This document shows, one piece after another, positions 1 through 5,615 of a stretch of DNA of 7,717 nt. The stretch is from Anaerolineae bacterium (GTDB lineage: Bacteria > Chloroflexota > Anaerolineae > 4572-78 > NAK82): positions 1 through 7,717 of the forward strand of contig JAUVPY010000106.1 of the NCBI GenBank assembly GCA_030598425.1. The letters run 5' to 3'. A program made the translations under genes and the position numbers. Position 1 is the stretch's first letter. Each line of letters begins with the position of its first letter. The notes under the pieces were generated by a model. That model made no database searches. It was given only the letters and a program-made list of their open reading frames with translations, and had not been told where the DNA came from.

Positions 1-2
1 CG

Positions 3-43
3 CTCACCTTTAGGGTCTCCATTGACTGACCCTAGTAGGTGAG
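3..43. promoter_or_regulatory. Interrupted palindrome overlapping the operon promoter (candidate operator)
   Basis: The arms CTCACCT (3-9) and AGGTGAG (37-43) are exact reverse complements. So are TAGGGTC (11-17) and GACCCTA (28-34), nested inside them, giving 14 paired bases with a 1-versus-2 base interruption and a 10-base centre (18-27). The -35 hexamer TTGACT (22-27) sits in the centre and the right arm fills the -35/-10 spacer. This placement suits a repressor or activator site. It could instead be the terminator hairpin of a gene left of the window, but no T-run follows it. The symmetry is seen directly; its function is inferred. Confidence 0.5.
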
Positions 44-50
44 GTATACT
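22..50 (+). promoter_or_regulatory. Sigma70-type promoter of the four-gene operon
   Basis: TTGACT (22-27, 5/6 to the -35 consensus) and TATACT (45-50, 5/6 to the -10 consensus) are separated by exactly 17 bases. Initiation would be expected around 56-60, at or just before the ATG at 60. This argues against the upstream GTG at 39, which lies inside the promoter, and implies a very short or absent leader. Confidence 0.6.
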
Positions 51-59
51 CAGCGCACG

Positions 60-1088
60 ATGGCTAACGATTACGCGCGCTACGCGCGCCAGATCATCTT
101 CTCCGGTATCGGACAGGAGGGGCAAGAGAAGCTACTCAACGCTCGCGTCGTGCTGGTCGGCTGTGGAGCCACCGGCACACTTATTGCCGACCGGCTGGTG
201 CGCGCTGGCGTGGGACATCTGACCCTCATTGACCGAGACTTCATCGAGCTGAATAACCTGCAGCGTCAGGTTCTCTACGACGAGGACGACTTGCGCGAAA
301 ACCTGCCCAAAGCCATCGCCGCCGAGCGCAAATTGCGTCGCATCAACAGCGATGTAGTAGTCACGGGCCTCGTCGCCGACCTAAACACCGAAAACGCCGA
401 AGAATTGCTAGCCGACGCCGACCTGGTGATGGACGGCACCGATAACTTGGAAGCGCGCTACATAATCAACGATGTGTGTGTGAAGCACGGCATCCCCTGG
501 GTCTACTGTGGCGTAGTGGCCAGCTACGGTATGACCATGACCATCATCCCCCACCAGACACCTTGCTTGCGCTGCCTTTTCGCCGACGCACCACCGCCTG
601 GTTCCACTGCCACGTGTGACACGGTGGGCATATTGGGACCCGTTGTGAGCGTGGTTGCCGGCATCGCCGCTGCTGAGGGTATCAAACTGCTTGTAGGAAG
701 GGGCGAACACAACCCAGGTGTCATTCACGTGGACTTGTGGGACAATACCTTCAACAGCTTTGACAGCGGCCCGCCGCACCCCGACTGCCCCGCTTGTGGT
801 ATGGGCGAATATGACTTCCTGGAACGGGAAGCGGGTGCGCAGGCGGCGAGTCTATGTGGGCGGGATGCGGTCCAGATCCGCGTTCCCGGTGCCCAAGGAT
901 TGCCGCTTGCCGACGTGGTTGGGCGGCTTCAAAAGGTGAGCGAGATCACCGCTTCTAATGACTACCTGGTTCGCTTCAAGGTGGATGGATATGAGATCAC
1001 CCTGTTTGCCGACGCCCGCGCCATTATCAAGGGCACCGGCGACGAGACGGTAGCTCGCTCGCTTTATGCGAAATACATCGGCGTTTAG
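60..1088 (+). CDS. ThiF/MoeB/HesA-family adenylyltransferase (E1-like)
   Basis: Members of this family adenylate the C-terminal glycine of a small ubiquitin-like sulfur carrier (ThiS, MoaD or a relative) in the cytoplasm, for thiamine, molybdopterin or other sulfur-transfer pathways. The 342-residue protein has the N-terminal RYARQ segment (7-11), the nucleotide-binding loop GCGATG (34-39), D58/D60, N66 and R69 of the NLQRQ motif, K84 and D128. Two CxxC pairs, C169/C172 and C243/C246, should bind zinc. C186, in the TCDTVGILGP segment, matches the conserved cysteine of ThiF and MoeB. There is no rhodanese domain. The tail (about 267-342, with CGRD and the ending SLYAKYIG) resembles Bacillus-type ThiF. 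The ATG at 60 is preferred over the GTG at 39, which lies in the promoter and adds residues unlike the family. The only Shine-Dalgarno-like run (37-44) is 15 bases away, so translation may be leaderless. No sulfur-carrier gene is in view, so ThiF versus MoeB is unresolved. Confidence 0.9.
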   Translation: MANDYARYARQIIFSGIGQEGQEKLLNARVVLVGCGATGTLIADRLVRAGVGHLTLIDRDFIELNNLQRQVLYDEDDLRENLPKAIAAERKLRRINSDVVVTGLVADLNTENAEELLADADLVMDGTDNLEARYIINDVCVKHGIPWVYCGVVASYGMTMTIIPHQTPCLRCLFADAPPPGSTATCDTVGILGPVVSVVAGIAAAEGIKLLVGRGEHNPGVIHVDLWDNTFNSFDSGPPHPDCPACGMGEYDFLEREAGAQAASLCGRDAVQIRVPGAQGLPLADVVGRLQKVSEITASNDYLVRFKVDGYEITLFADARAIIKGTGDETVARSLYAKYIGV

Positions 1089-1110
1089 CTCAGCATCTAT
1101 CGCGCTTCAC

Positions 1111-1118
1111 GGAGGTGA
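1111..1118 (+). promoter_or_regulatory. Ribosome binding site that fixes the SDR start
   Basis: GGAGGTGA is a near-perfect Shine-Dalgarno sequence whose GGAGG core ends 7 bases before the ATG at 1123. It rules out the longer reading from 1066, which would overlap the previous gene. Confidence 0.85.
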
Positions 1119-1122
1119 ACCA

Positions 1123-1914
1123 ATGGACCTGGGTCTGCGAGACAAAGTCGCACTGGTAGCTGCCTCAAGCCGGGGAATGGGACGGGCTTGCGCTCACAGC
1201 TTGAGCGCCGAGGGAGCCAAATTGGTCATCTGCGCCCGTGACGGCAAGAAGCTGCGGGCAGCCGCCGACGAAATCGCCGGTGATACGAATAACCAGGTGC
1301 TGGCCATCGTCGCTGACCTGACATCGGCCCGGGATTGCAGACAGGTGGTGCAGGAGACGGTTGAGTTTTTCGGCGGGCTGCACGTGCTGGTGACCAATAA
1401 CGGTGGGCCTCCCGCCGGTTACTTCTTTGACATCGATGACAACGAGTGGTATCGCTCCGTGGATCTGACCTTGATGAGCGCCATCCGGCTCATTCGGGCG
1501 GCAGTGCCCCACATGCAGGAGCAGAGTTGGGGCCGCATCATCAACATTACCTCGGTGTCGGTAAAAGAGCCGCTCGATGATCTCATCTTGTCCACTTCAC
1601 TGCGGGCAGGGGTGGTAGGCATGGCACGCACCCTGGCCAACCAACTGGCCGGCGATGGCATCACTGTCAATAACGTGTTGCCTGGCTACATCCTCACCGA
1701 ACGCGTCAAGGAACTTGCGCAGACCCGGGCCAGAGCCCAAGGAAAATCGCCCGACGAAGTCGTGGATGGCCTTGTTGAATTGGTCCCCATCGGGCGCATC
1801 GGCAAACCAGAGGAATTGGCCGCCGTGGTTGCTTTTCTGGCTTCCGAGCAAGCATCTTACGTCAATGGGACTTCCATCTTGGTGGACGGGGGCAGGTATA
1901 AAGGGTTGATGTGA
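1123..1914 (+). CDS. Divergent short-chain dehydrogenase/reductase (FabG-like fold)
   Basis: This 263-residue protein has the length and layout of a classical NAD(P)-dependent SDR: a Rossmann fold, an ADLT segment (64-67), an NNAG-like motif and a C-terminal ILVDGG. Several signature positions differ. The TGxxxGxG loop reads AASSRGMG (13-20), and NNAG reads NNGG (92-95, followed by PP). The catalytic serine is kept as S144. The YxxxK position is occupied by S157 and R161 (SxxxR), 13 residues after S144, as the tyrosine normally is. A subgroup annotated as 3-oxoacyl-ACP-reductase-like, starting MDLGL and carrying NNGGPP and LSxSLRAG motifs, has this look as I recall it, so the change is probably a family trait and not damage. 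The substrate is unknown, and it may act without the usual Tyr/Lys chemistry. The gene follows the ThiF-like gene by 34 bp and abuts the Nudix ATG. Confidence 0.88.
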   Translation: MDLGLRDKVALVAASSRGMGRACAHSLSAEGAKLVICARDGKKLRAAADEIAGDTNNQVLAIVADLTSARDCRQVVQETVEFFGGLHVLVTNNGGPPAGYFFDIDDNEWYRSVDLTLMSAIRLIRAAVPHMQEQSWGRIINITSVSVKEPLDDLILSTSLRAGVVGMARTLANQLAGDGITVNNVLPGYILTERVKELAQTRARAQGKSPDEVVDGLVELVPIGRIGKPEELAAVVAFLASEQASYVNGTSILVDGGRYKGLM

Positions 1915-2418
1915 ATGGATCGTGTCTTGGGGACCCTCGTCTATGCTCGCCAGAACCTGTCCTCGGATAAGGACAGGCGTGTGCTTATGCTGCATCGCAA
2001 CAAAGAGCCAAACAAAGGGTTGTGGGTGGCACCCGGGGGAAAAGTGGAGCTCCACGAGTCACCGCTGGAATGTGCCATCCGCGAACTGCGTGAAGAGACA
2101 GGATTGAGCGCGAACCGAATGACCCTGCGCGGTGTTGTCACCGAGGTGTCGCCGCGCGAAGATTACCAATGGCTTTTGTTCATCTACGTCACCGACGACT
2201 TCGAAGGGGAACTTATCGCATGCGATGAGGGGCACCTGGCCTGGGTGGACGTAAGCGCAGTGTCTCTCCTGCCTATCCCCCAGGCGGATGCGATCTTTTT
2301 CCCGCACGTCATCAACGACCATGAGCCGCTGTACCAGGCCAAGTTTGCCTACGATGTCGATTTAAACCTGCTGCACGCCGACGAGTTCGGTTTTGAAGGC
2401 GTGAGTGACGTGGCATGA
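1915..2418 (+). CDS. Nudix hydrolase (MutT/8-oxo-dGTPase-like)
   Basis: Nudix hydrolases cleave nucleoside diphosphates linked to another moiety, using divalent metal. The 167-residue protein has a perfect Nudix box: G42, five residues, E48, seven residues, then R56 E57 (RELREETGL, 56-64), with E60 and E61 as metal ligands. The segment before it, HRNKEPNKGLW (27-37) followed by APGGK, resembles MutT-like 8-oxo-dGTP diphosphatases and ADP-ribose-type pyrophosphatases; the exact substrate cannot be read from the sequence. The ATG directly follows the TGA of the SDR gene (1912-1914) with no gap, and no clear Shine-Dalgarno is seen, so translation is probably coupled. Its stop overlaps the next start as ATGA. 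A role in clearing damaged or dead-end nucleotides, possibly from the adenylation step of the first operon gene, is only a guess from context. Confidence 0.9.
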   Translation: MDRVLGTLVYARQNLSSDKDRRVLMLHRNKEPNKGLWVAPGGKVELHESPLECAIRELREETGLSANRMTLRGVVTEVSPREDYQWLLFIYVTDDFEGELIACDEGHLAWVDVSAVSLLPIPQADAIFFPHVINDHEPLYQAKFAYDVDLNLLHADEFGFEGVSDVA

Positions 2419-2786
2419 GCAAAGGACGCGTCCTGTTGATCGGTGGTGATCCTGACGTCACCCGCACACTCCACGTCTACTTGGACGCGCATCAATTCTC
2501 GGTGCAGACCGTTAACAGAGGCGACGCAGCACTCGACGCCTGTCGCCAATCGCCGCCTGATGCCGTGATCCTTGATTGGGATCTGCCCGATGTGGAAGGT
2601 TACGAACTGTGCCAACAGCTTCGGGCGTACGACGGGACACTAGCCGCCTTTCTGCTCGTCCTGCTGTCCACTGACGAGCGGCACGCAAGGCTGGCAGCGC
2701 TTGAGGCGGGAGCGGATGACGTGAAGACACTTCCTATTGATATCGAGGAGATAAGGCTGAGAATTGAGGAAATGCTGAGTCGCTGA
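2415..2786 (+). CDS. Stand-alone receiver domain with atypical active site
   Basis: This 123-residue protein has the length and pattern of a single response-regulator receiver (REC) domain with no output domain. D54 in the LDWDLPDVEGYEL segment matches the phospho-acceptor aspartate. S85/T86 lie near the conserved Ser/Thr position, and GADD (99-102) is typical. Key partners are missing. The acidic pair that binds Mg2+ (DD of the usual VDDDPD start) is replaced by G10 G11 in IGGDPD. The invariant lysine of the usual TKP motif is replaced by leucine (TLP, 105-107), with a lysine two residues earlier at K104. Conventional phosphorylation is therefore doubtful, and it may act as a pseudo-receiver or protein-interaction module. 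The ATG overlaps the Nudix stop by 4 bp, which implies translational coupling. No histidine kinase is in the window. It is the last gene of the operon. Confidence 0.85.
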   Translation: MSKGRVLLIGGDPDVTRTLHVYLDAHQFSVQTVNRGDAALDACRQSPPDAVILDWDLPDVEGYELCQQLRAYDGTLAAFLLVLLSTDERHARLAALEAGADDVKTLPIDIEEIRLRIEEMLSR

Positions 2787-2803
2787 CCCATCCGCGAGAC
2801 ATT

Positions 2804-3082
2804 TCACCACACACAAGACACCAGGCTGGCGGTGGTGATCTCCTCGTCAGACGTAATCAAGCTCGCGCCTTGCGCGGCCCCCTCGGCTACGATCAGACGG
2901 TCGTGCATTTTAGTGACCGCTGTGTAGCGTCTAAGATCCAGCACACGCGAAAACTCAAGTGGCCGGATTTCCACTTGAGCACTTATCTGAAGCCGGCGAA
3001 TCACATCGTCGATGTCTACGTATACACGGCCTTTCTGTCCGATCCAGATCAACTCAGCCAGAACTATGATATCTCTACATTG
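2804..3082 (-). pseudogene. N-terminally truncated PIN-domain (VapC-like) toxin remnant
   Basis: Reading leftward from 3082, the frame gives a VLAELIWIGQKGR segment, then MHDRLIVAE and LITSDEEI, ending in VSCVW and a stop at 2804-2806. This is the C-terminal two thirds of a PIN-domain ribonuclease of the VapC kind. The glutamate of LAEL, the aspartate of HDRL and the aspartate of TSDE match three of the four metal-binding acidic residues. The first strand with the essential N-terminal aspartate (about 45 residues) is absent: an in-frame stop lies at 3083-3085 and the aspartokinase gene starts at 3106. The longest possible reading, from TTG at 3052, has 82 residues, and no vapB-like antitoxin is present. 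Full PIN proteins have about 120-140 residues. It is best read as a decayed toxin-antitoxin locus. It fills the 319-bp gap between the receiver and aspartokinase genes, in which nothing else is visible except a possible weak -10 box. Confidence 0.72.
3065..3070 (+). promoter_or_regulatory. Possible -10 box for aspartokinase
   Basis: TATGAT (5/6 to consensus) lies 35 bases before the aspartokinase ATG, in the right place for a short leader carrying the Shine-Dalgarno. No convincing -35 hexamer is found 16-18 bases upstream, so this is tentative. It lies inside the PIN remnant. Confidence 0.25.
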
Positions 3083-3105
3083 TCAAACCATGGAGGACAT
3101 CTAAT

Positions 3106-4518
3106 ATGCTCGTCGTAATGAAGTTCGGCGGCACGTCCGTGGGGAGCGCAGCGGCTCTGCAACAGGCAACCAGTATCGTCAAAAAAGCGCGGGAGGAGGG
3201 GAACGAGGTAGTGGTCGTCGCCTCTGCGATGAGTGGCGTTACCGATCTACTGCTACGCGGTGCACGGCAGGCCGAGGCTGGCGACGTAACAACAGCCGAC
3301 CACGCGCGCCAGGAGATCATGGCGAAGCATACTCAGGTCATCGAGGTATTGCTGGCGGGTAGCAAGGCGCACCCCTCGGTGCTGACCGAAATCGGCGCGC
3401 TGCTCGATGAATTCGAGGCCTTGTGTCAAAGTGTCAGCGTGTTGGGGGAACTTACCCCCCGCGCTCTGGATGTCATCGCTGGCATGGGCGAGCGTATGAG
3501 CGTACGGCAGGTGGCGGCGGTGTTAGAGCACCAGAGAATCCCGGCTCAGGCGATTGATGCTACCCGGCTCATCGTCACTGATGATCGTTATGGATCAGCT
3601 ATCCCGCTGATGTCTCCCACTGCCGAGTGCAGTCAGACCCTGCTTAACCCACTTATCAAAGAAAGGGTCACCCCCGTAGTAACGGGCTTCATCGGCGCGA
3701 GCGAGGCCGGTATTCCCACCACTCTTGGGCGCGGCGGAAGCGATTATTCTGCCACTATCTTGGGGCGTGCGTTGGGTGCCGATGAGGTATGGATCTGGAC
3801 TGATGTGAACGGCGTCATGACGGCCGATCCGCGCGTGGTGCCCGATGCATGCACCATACCTCACCTGTCTTACGCCGAAGTGGGCGAAATGGCCTACTTC
3901 GGGGCTAAGGTGTTGCATCCGCAGGCCATTCGCCCGGTCAGGCGGTCGGTCATCCCCGTGCGTATCCTGAACACCTTCGAACCCGATCATCCAGGTACAC
4001 TCATCACCAAAGACCCTGATGGATCTAACCAGACGGTGAAGGCCGTCACGGCGATCAAGCAATTGAGTATGGTCACTATTGAAGGGGCAGGGATGATCGG
4101 TGTACCGGGCGTGTCAGCCCGCACCTTTGGCGCCGTAGCGCGCACCAGCACCAGCGTATTGATGATTAGTCAGTCCTCGTCAGAGCAAAGCATCTGCTTT
4201 GTGGTATCTACCAGCGAGAAGGAAAAGGTGTTGGCCGCATTGCAAGAGGAGATGGCTCTCGAACTGGATCGCCGGGACATTGAGCGCATCCGGCCACAGG
4301 ACGAAATCGTCATCTTGGCTGTCGTCGGTGCGGGCATGAAGGGGACGCCTGGCATTGCGTCCCGGGTCTTCGGTGCATTAGGAACGCATCACATCAACGT
4401 CATTGCCATAGCCCAAGGCTCCAGCGAATACAACATCTCTTTGGTAGTTGCGCAGGGCGATGGTGATGAAGCTGTGCGTTGTATTCACGAGGAGTTTAGG
4501 CTGGGGACCGGGGACTAG
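3106..4518 (+). CDS. lysC: Aspartokinase (aspartate kinase) with two ACT domains
   Basis: It catalyses ATP-dependent phosphorylation of L-aspartate to 4-aspartyl phosphate, the first step toward lysine, threonine, methionine and diaminopimelate. The 470-residue protein has the amino-acid-kinase signature KFGGTSVG (6-13), GERMS near 128, TGFIGA near 193, GRGGSDYSA (about 208-216) and WTDVNGVMTADPR (about 231-243). Two ACT regulatory domains follow (about 319-385 and 400-466), each with a GxGMxGxPG-type loop and a later SSSE or GSSE segment. Length and layout match the monofunctional ThrA/LysC-III type; there is no homoserine dehydrogenase domain, and it is longer than the Bacillus alpha/beta type. 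GGAGG at 3092-3096, 9 bases before the ATG at 3106, supports this start over the second ATG at 3118. ACT domains imply feedback control by lysine and/or threonine, but which one cannot be read here. No other aspartate-pathway gene is adjacent. Confidence 0.96.
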   Translation: MLVVMKFGGTSVGSAAALQQATSIVKKAREEGNEVVVVASAMSGVTDLLLRGARQAEAGDVTTADHARQEIMAKHTQVIEVLLAGSKAHPSVLTEIGALLDEFEALCQSVSVLGELTPRALDVIAGMGERMSVRQVAAVLEHQRIPAQAIDATRLIVTDDRYGSAIPLMSPTAECSQTLLNPLIKERVTPVVTGFIGASEAGIPTTLGRGGSDYSATILGRALGADEVWIWTDVNGVMTADPRVVPDACTIPHLSYAEVGEMAYFGAKVLHPQAIRPVRRSVIPVRILNTFEPDHPGTLITKDPDGSNQTVKAVTAIKQLSMVTIEGAGMIGVPGVSARTFGAVARTSTSVLMISQSSSEQSICFVVSTSEKEKVLAALQEEMALELDRRDIERIRPQDEIVILAVVGAGMKGTPGIASRVFGALGTHHINVIAIAQGSSEYNISLVVAQGDGDEAVRCIHEEFRLGTGD

Positions 4519-4524
4519 GGGGTG

Positions 4525-5466
4525 CTACCTGCTACCAACCTCGACCTGGAACTGCGAGTCGCGCTCCAGTAGGAGTCTCAAACCTGTCTCCAGGTCTATC
4601 TGTGGCTCGTAATTCAGCTTGTCACGGGCCAACGTCAGGTCGGCTACCAGGCGACTGACACCGCCGCTTTCGGTGGGAACGCGCAGTGGATGGATTTCGC
4701 GACCCGCAATCCGCTCAACGGCGAGGATCAGCTCGTTTATGCTCGTCTCCTGTCCTAGCCCCACGTTGATGACCTGTCGGTTGATATCTTGAGCGGTGGC
4801 CGCCATCACCAATGCCTCGACCACATCGTCAATATAGACGAAGTCACGGGTTTGTTCGCCATCTCCATGAATAATCAGTGATCCCTTGCCCAGTGCTAGC
4901 TGTACGAATTGGGGAATGACCGGCGCGTGAGATGGCGGAATGGATTGGCCGGGGCCATAGGCGTTGAAGATGCGCAAAGCCACCGTCTCAATGCCCCACA
5001 GGCCCCCGATGGTATTGACATAATGCTCGGCGGCCAGTTTGCTGACCGCGTAAGGAGAAGTCGGATGGGGTGGCATTCCCTCCGTCACCGGCTGGCGGGG
5101 TTGCTCGCCATAGATCGCCCCCGACGAGGCAAGCACCACCCGATGCACCCCAGCATCGCGTATCGCCTCCATTAGAGCGACGGTGCCCCCCACGTTGGCA
5201 GTGTTGTATTCCCTGGGATACAGTATCGACTCGGGCACCGACACCCTGGCTGCCAGGTGATACACACAATCTACCCCCTTGAGCAATCGCCATAGTTTGG
5301 GCTTGTCGATTACGCTGCCTCGCGTGAAGTTGACTTCCGGCAAGAGGTGGGTGGGGTCGCCTGCGCTCAGGTCGTCTATCACCAGTACGTCGTGTCCCTC
5401 TTGCGTGAGGCGATTGGCCAGGGTTGTGCCGATGAAGCCGGCGCCACCCGTTACAAGGAATCGCAT
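4525..5466 (-). CDS. NAD-dependent sugar-nucleotide epimerase/dehydratase (GalE-like extended SDR)
   Basis: Extended SDRs of this kind epimerise, dehydrate or reduce NDP-sugars in the cytoplasm for lipopolysaccharide, exopolysaccharide or glycan synthesis. The 313-residue protein starts with the dinucleotide loop TGGAGFIG (6-13) and DDLS (31-34). It has HLAAR (70-74), the catalytic S115 of ASSGAIYG, and Y139/K143 of SPYAVSK. RIFNAYGPGQ (165-174) and TRDFVYIDDVVEA (206-218) follow, typical of UDP-glucose 4-epimerase and related GlcNAc/GalNAc epimerases. The substrate is not certain. The start at 5466 is chosen because MRFLVTGG is the usual N-terminus; an in-frame upstream reading to 5559 adds unrelated residues. 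GGAGGG lies about 14 bases upstream, rather far. It is downstream of the RmlC-like gene on the same strand (145-bp gap) and probably shares its transcript. Its stop is 6 bp from the convergent aspartokinase stop. Confidence 0.92.
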   Translation of the reverse strand: MRFLVTGGAGFIGTTLANRLTQEGHDVLVIDDLSAGDPTHLLPEVNFTRGSVIDKPKLWRLLKGVDCVYHLAARVSVPESILYPREYNTANVGGTVALMEAIRDAGVHRVVLASSGAIYGEQPRQPVTEGMPPHPTSPYAVSKLAAEHYVNTIGGLWGIETVALRIFNAYGPGQSIPPSHAPVIPQFVQLALGKGSLIIHGDGEQTRDFVYIDDVVEALVMAATAQDINRQVINVGLGQETSINELILAVERIAGREIHPLRVPTESGGVSRLVADLTLARDKLNYEPQIDLETGLRLLLERDSQFQVEVGSR

Positions 5467-5507
5467 CGTGGCTTCGTTCCCTCCCATAATCCGTTGCTGG
5501 CAAAAGG

Positions 5508-5530
5508 CGGGCGTCATTATATCACGCCCG
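5508..5530 (-). repeat. Palindrome around TATAAT between the two sugar genes (attenuator/terminator or operator)
   Basis: CGGGCGT (5508-5514) and ACGCCCG (5524-5530) are perfect 7-base inverted arms around a 9-base centre. Read on the minus strand, the centre contains TATAAT (5521-5516), a perfect -10 hexamer, but no good -35 lies at the right distance (TGGCGA at 17 bases, 3/6). Also on the minus strand the hairpin is followed after CC by TTTT, a weak intrinsic-terminator look. It lies in the leader of the epimerase gene. It could be a partial terminator, an attenuator or an operator over a promoter; the sequence alone does not decide. Confidence 0.45.
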
Positions 5531-5585
5531 GTCCCTTCTCGCCATGTAGTAACCCCCATATCTTGGAGCTACAGGCGTCATCTGC

Positions 5586-5615
5586 ATTTTACGTTAGACA
5601 GGATTTCACCGTCAG
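5586..5615 (-). promoter_or_regulatory. Possible internal promoter for the epimerase gene
   Basis: On the minus strand CTGACG (5615-5610, 4/6 to -35) and TAAAAT (5591-5586, 5/6 to -10) are 18 bases apart. The -35 overlaps the stop codon of the RmlC-like gene. If used, the epimerase mRNA would carry a leader of a little over 110 bases containing the 5508-5530 palindrome. Tentative. Confidence 0.25.

Noticed and set aside
39..59. GTG at 39 as the start of the ThiF-like gene
   Set aside because: It lies between the -35 and -10 boxes of a good promoter, has no Shine-Dalgarno at proper distance, and adds residues before the usual family N-terminus.
1..60. TPP riboswitch ahead of the ThiF-like gene
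   Set aside because: No CUGAGA-type core is seen, and the predicted leader is too short or absent to hold an aptamer.
73..90. Direct repeat TACGCGCGC in tandem
   Set aside because: It encodes Tyr-Ala-Arg twice in the conserved N-terminal RYxRQ region; two copies only, explained by coding.
408..779. Minus-strand open frame of 123 codons inside the ThiF-like gene
   Set aside because: Low-complexity, His/Val-rich translation with no domain motifs; a shadow of the conserved + strand gene.
1066..1122. Longer start for the first SDR
   Set aside because: It would overlap the upstream gene, and the strong Shine-Dalgarno at 1111 points to 1123.
2870..3118. Plus-strand open frame of 82 codons in the receiver-aspartokinase gap
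   Set aside because: It is antisense to clear PIN-domain motifs and shows none of its own; it also runs past the aspartokinase start.
3595..4062. Minus-strand open frame of 155 codons within aspartokinase
   Set aside because: It lies wholly antisense to conserved kinase motifs and has no recognisable domain.
5467..5559. N-terminal extension of the epimerase to 5559
   Set aside because: The added residues are not family-like and cover the palindrome; MRFLVTGG at 5466 is the standard N-terminus.
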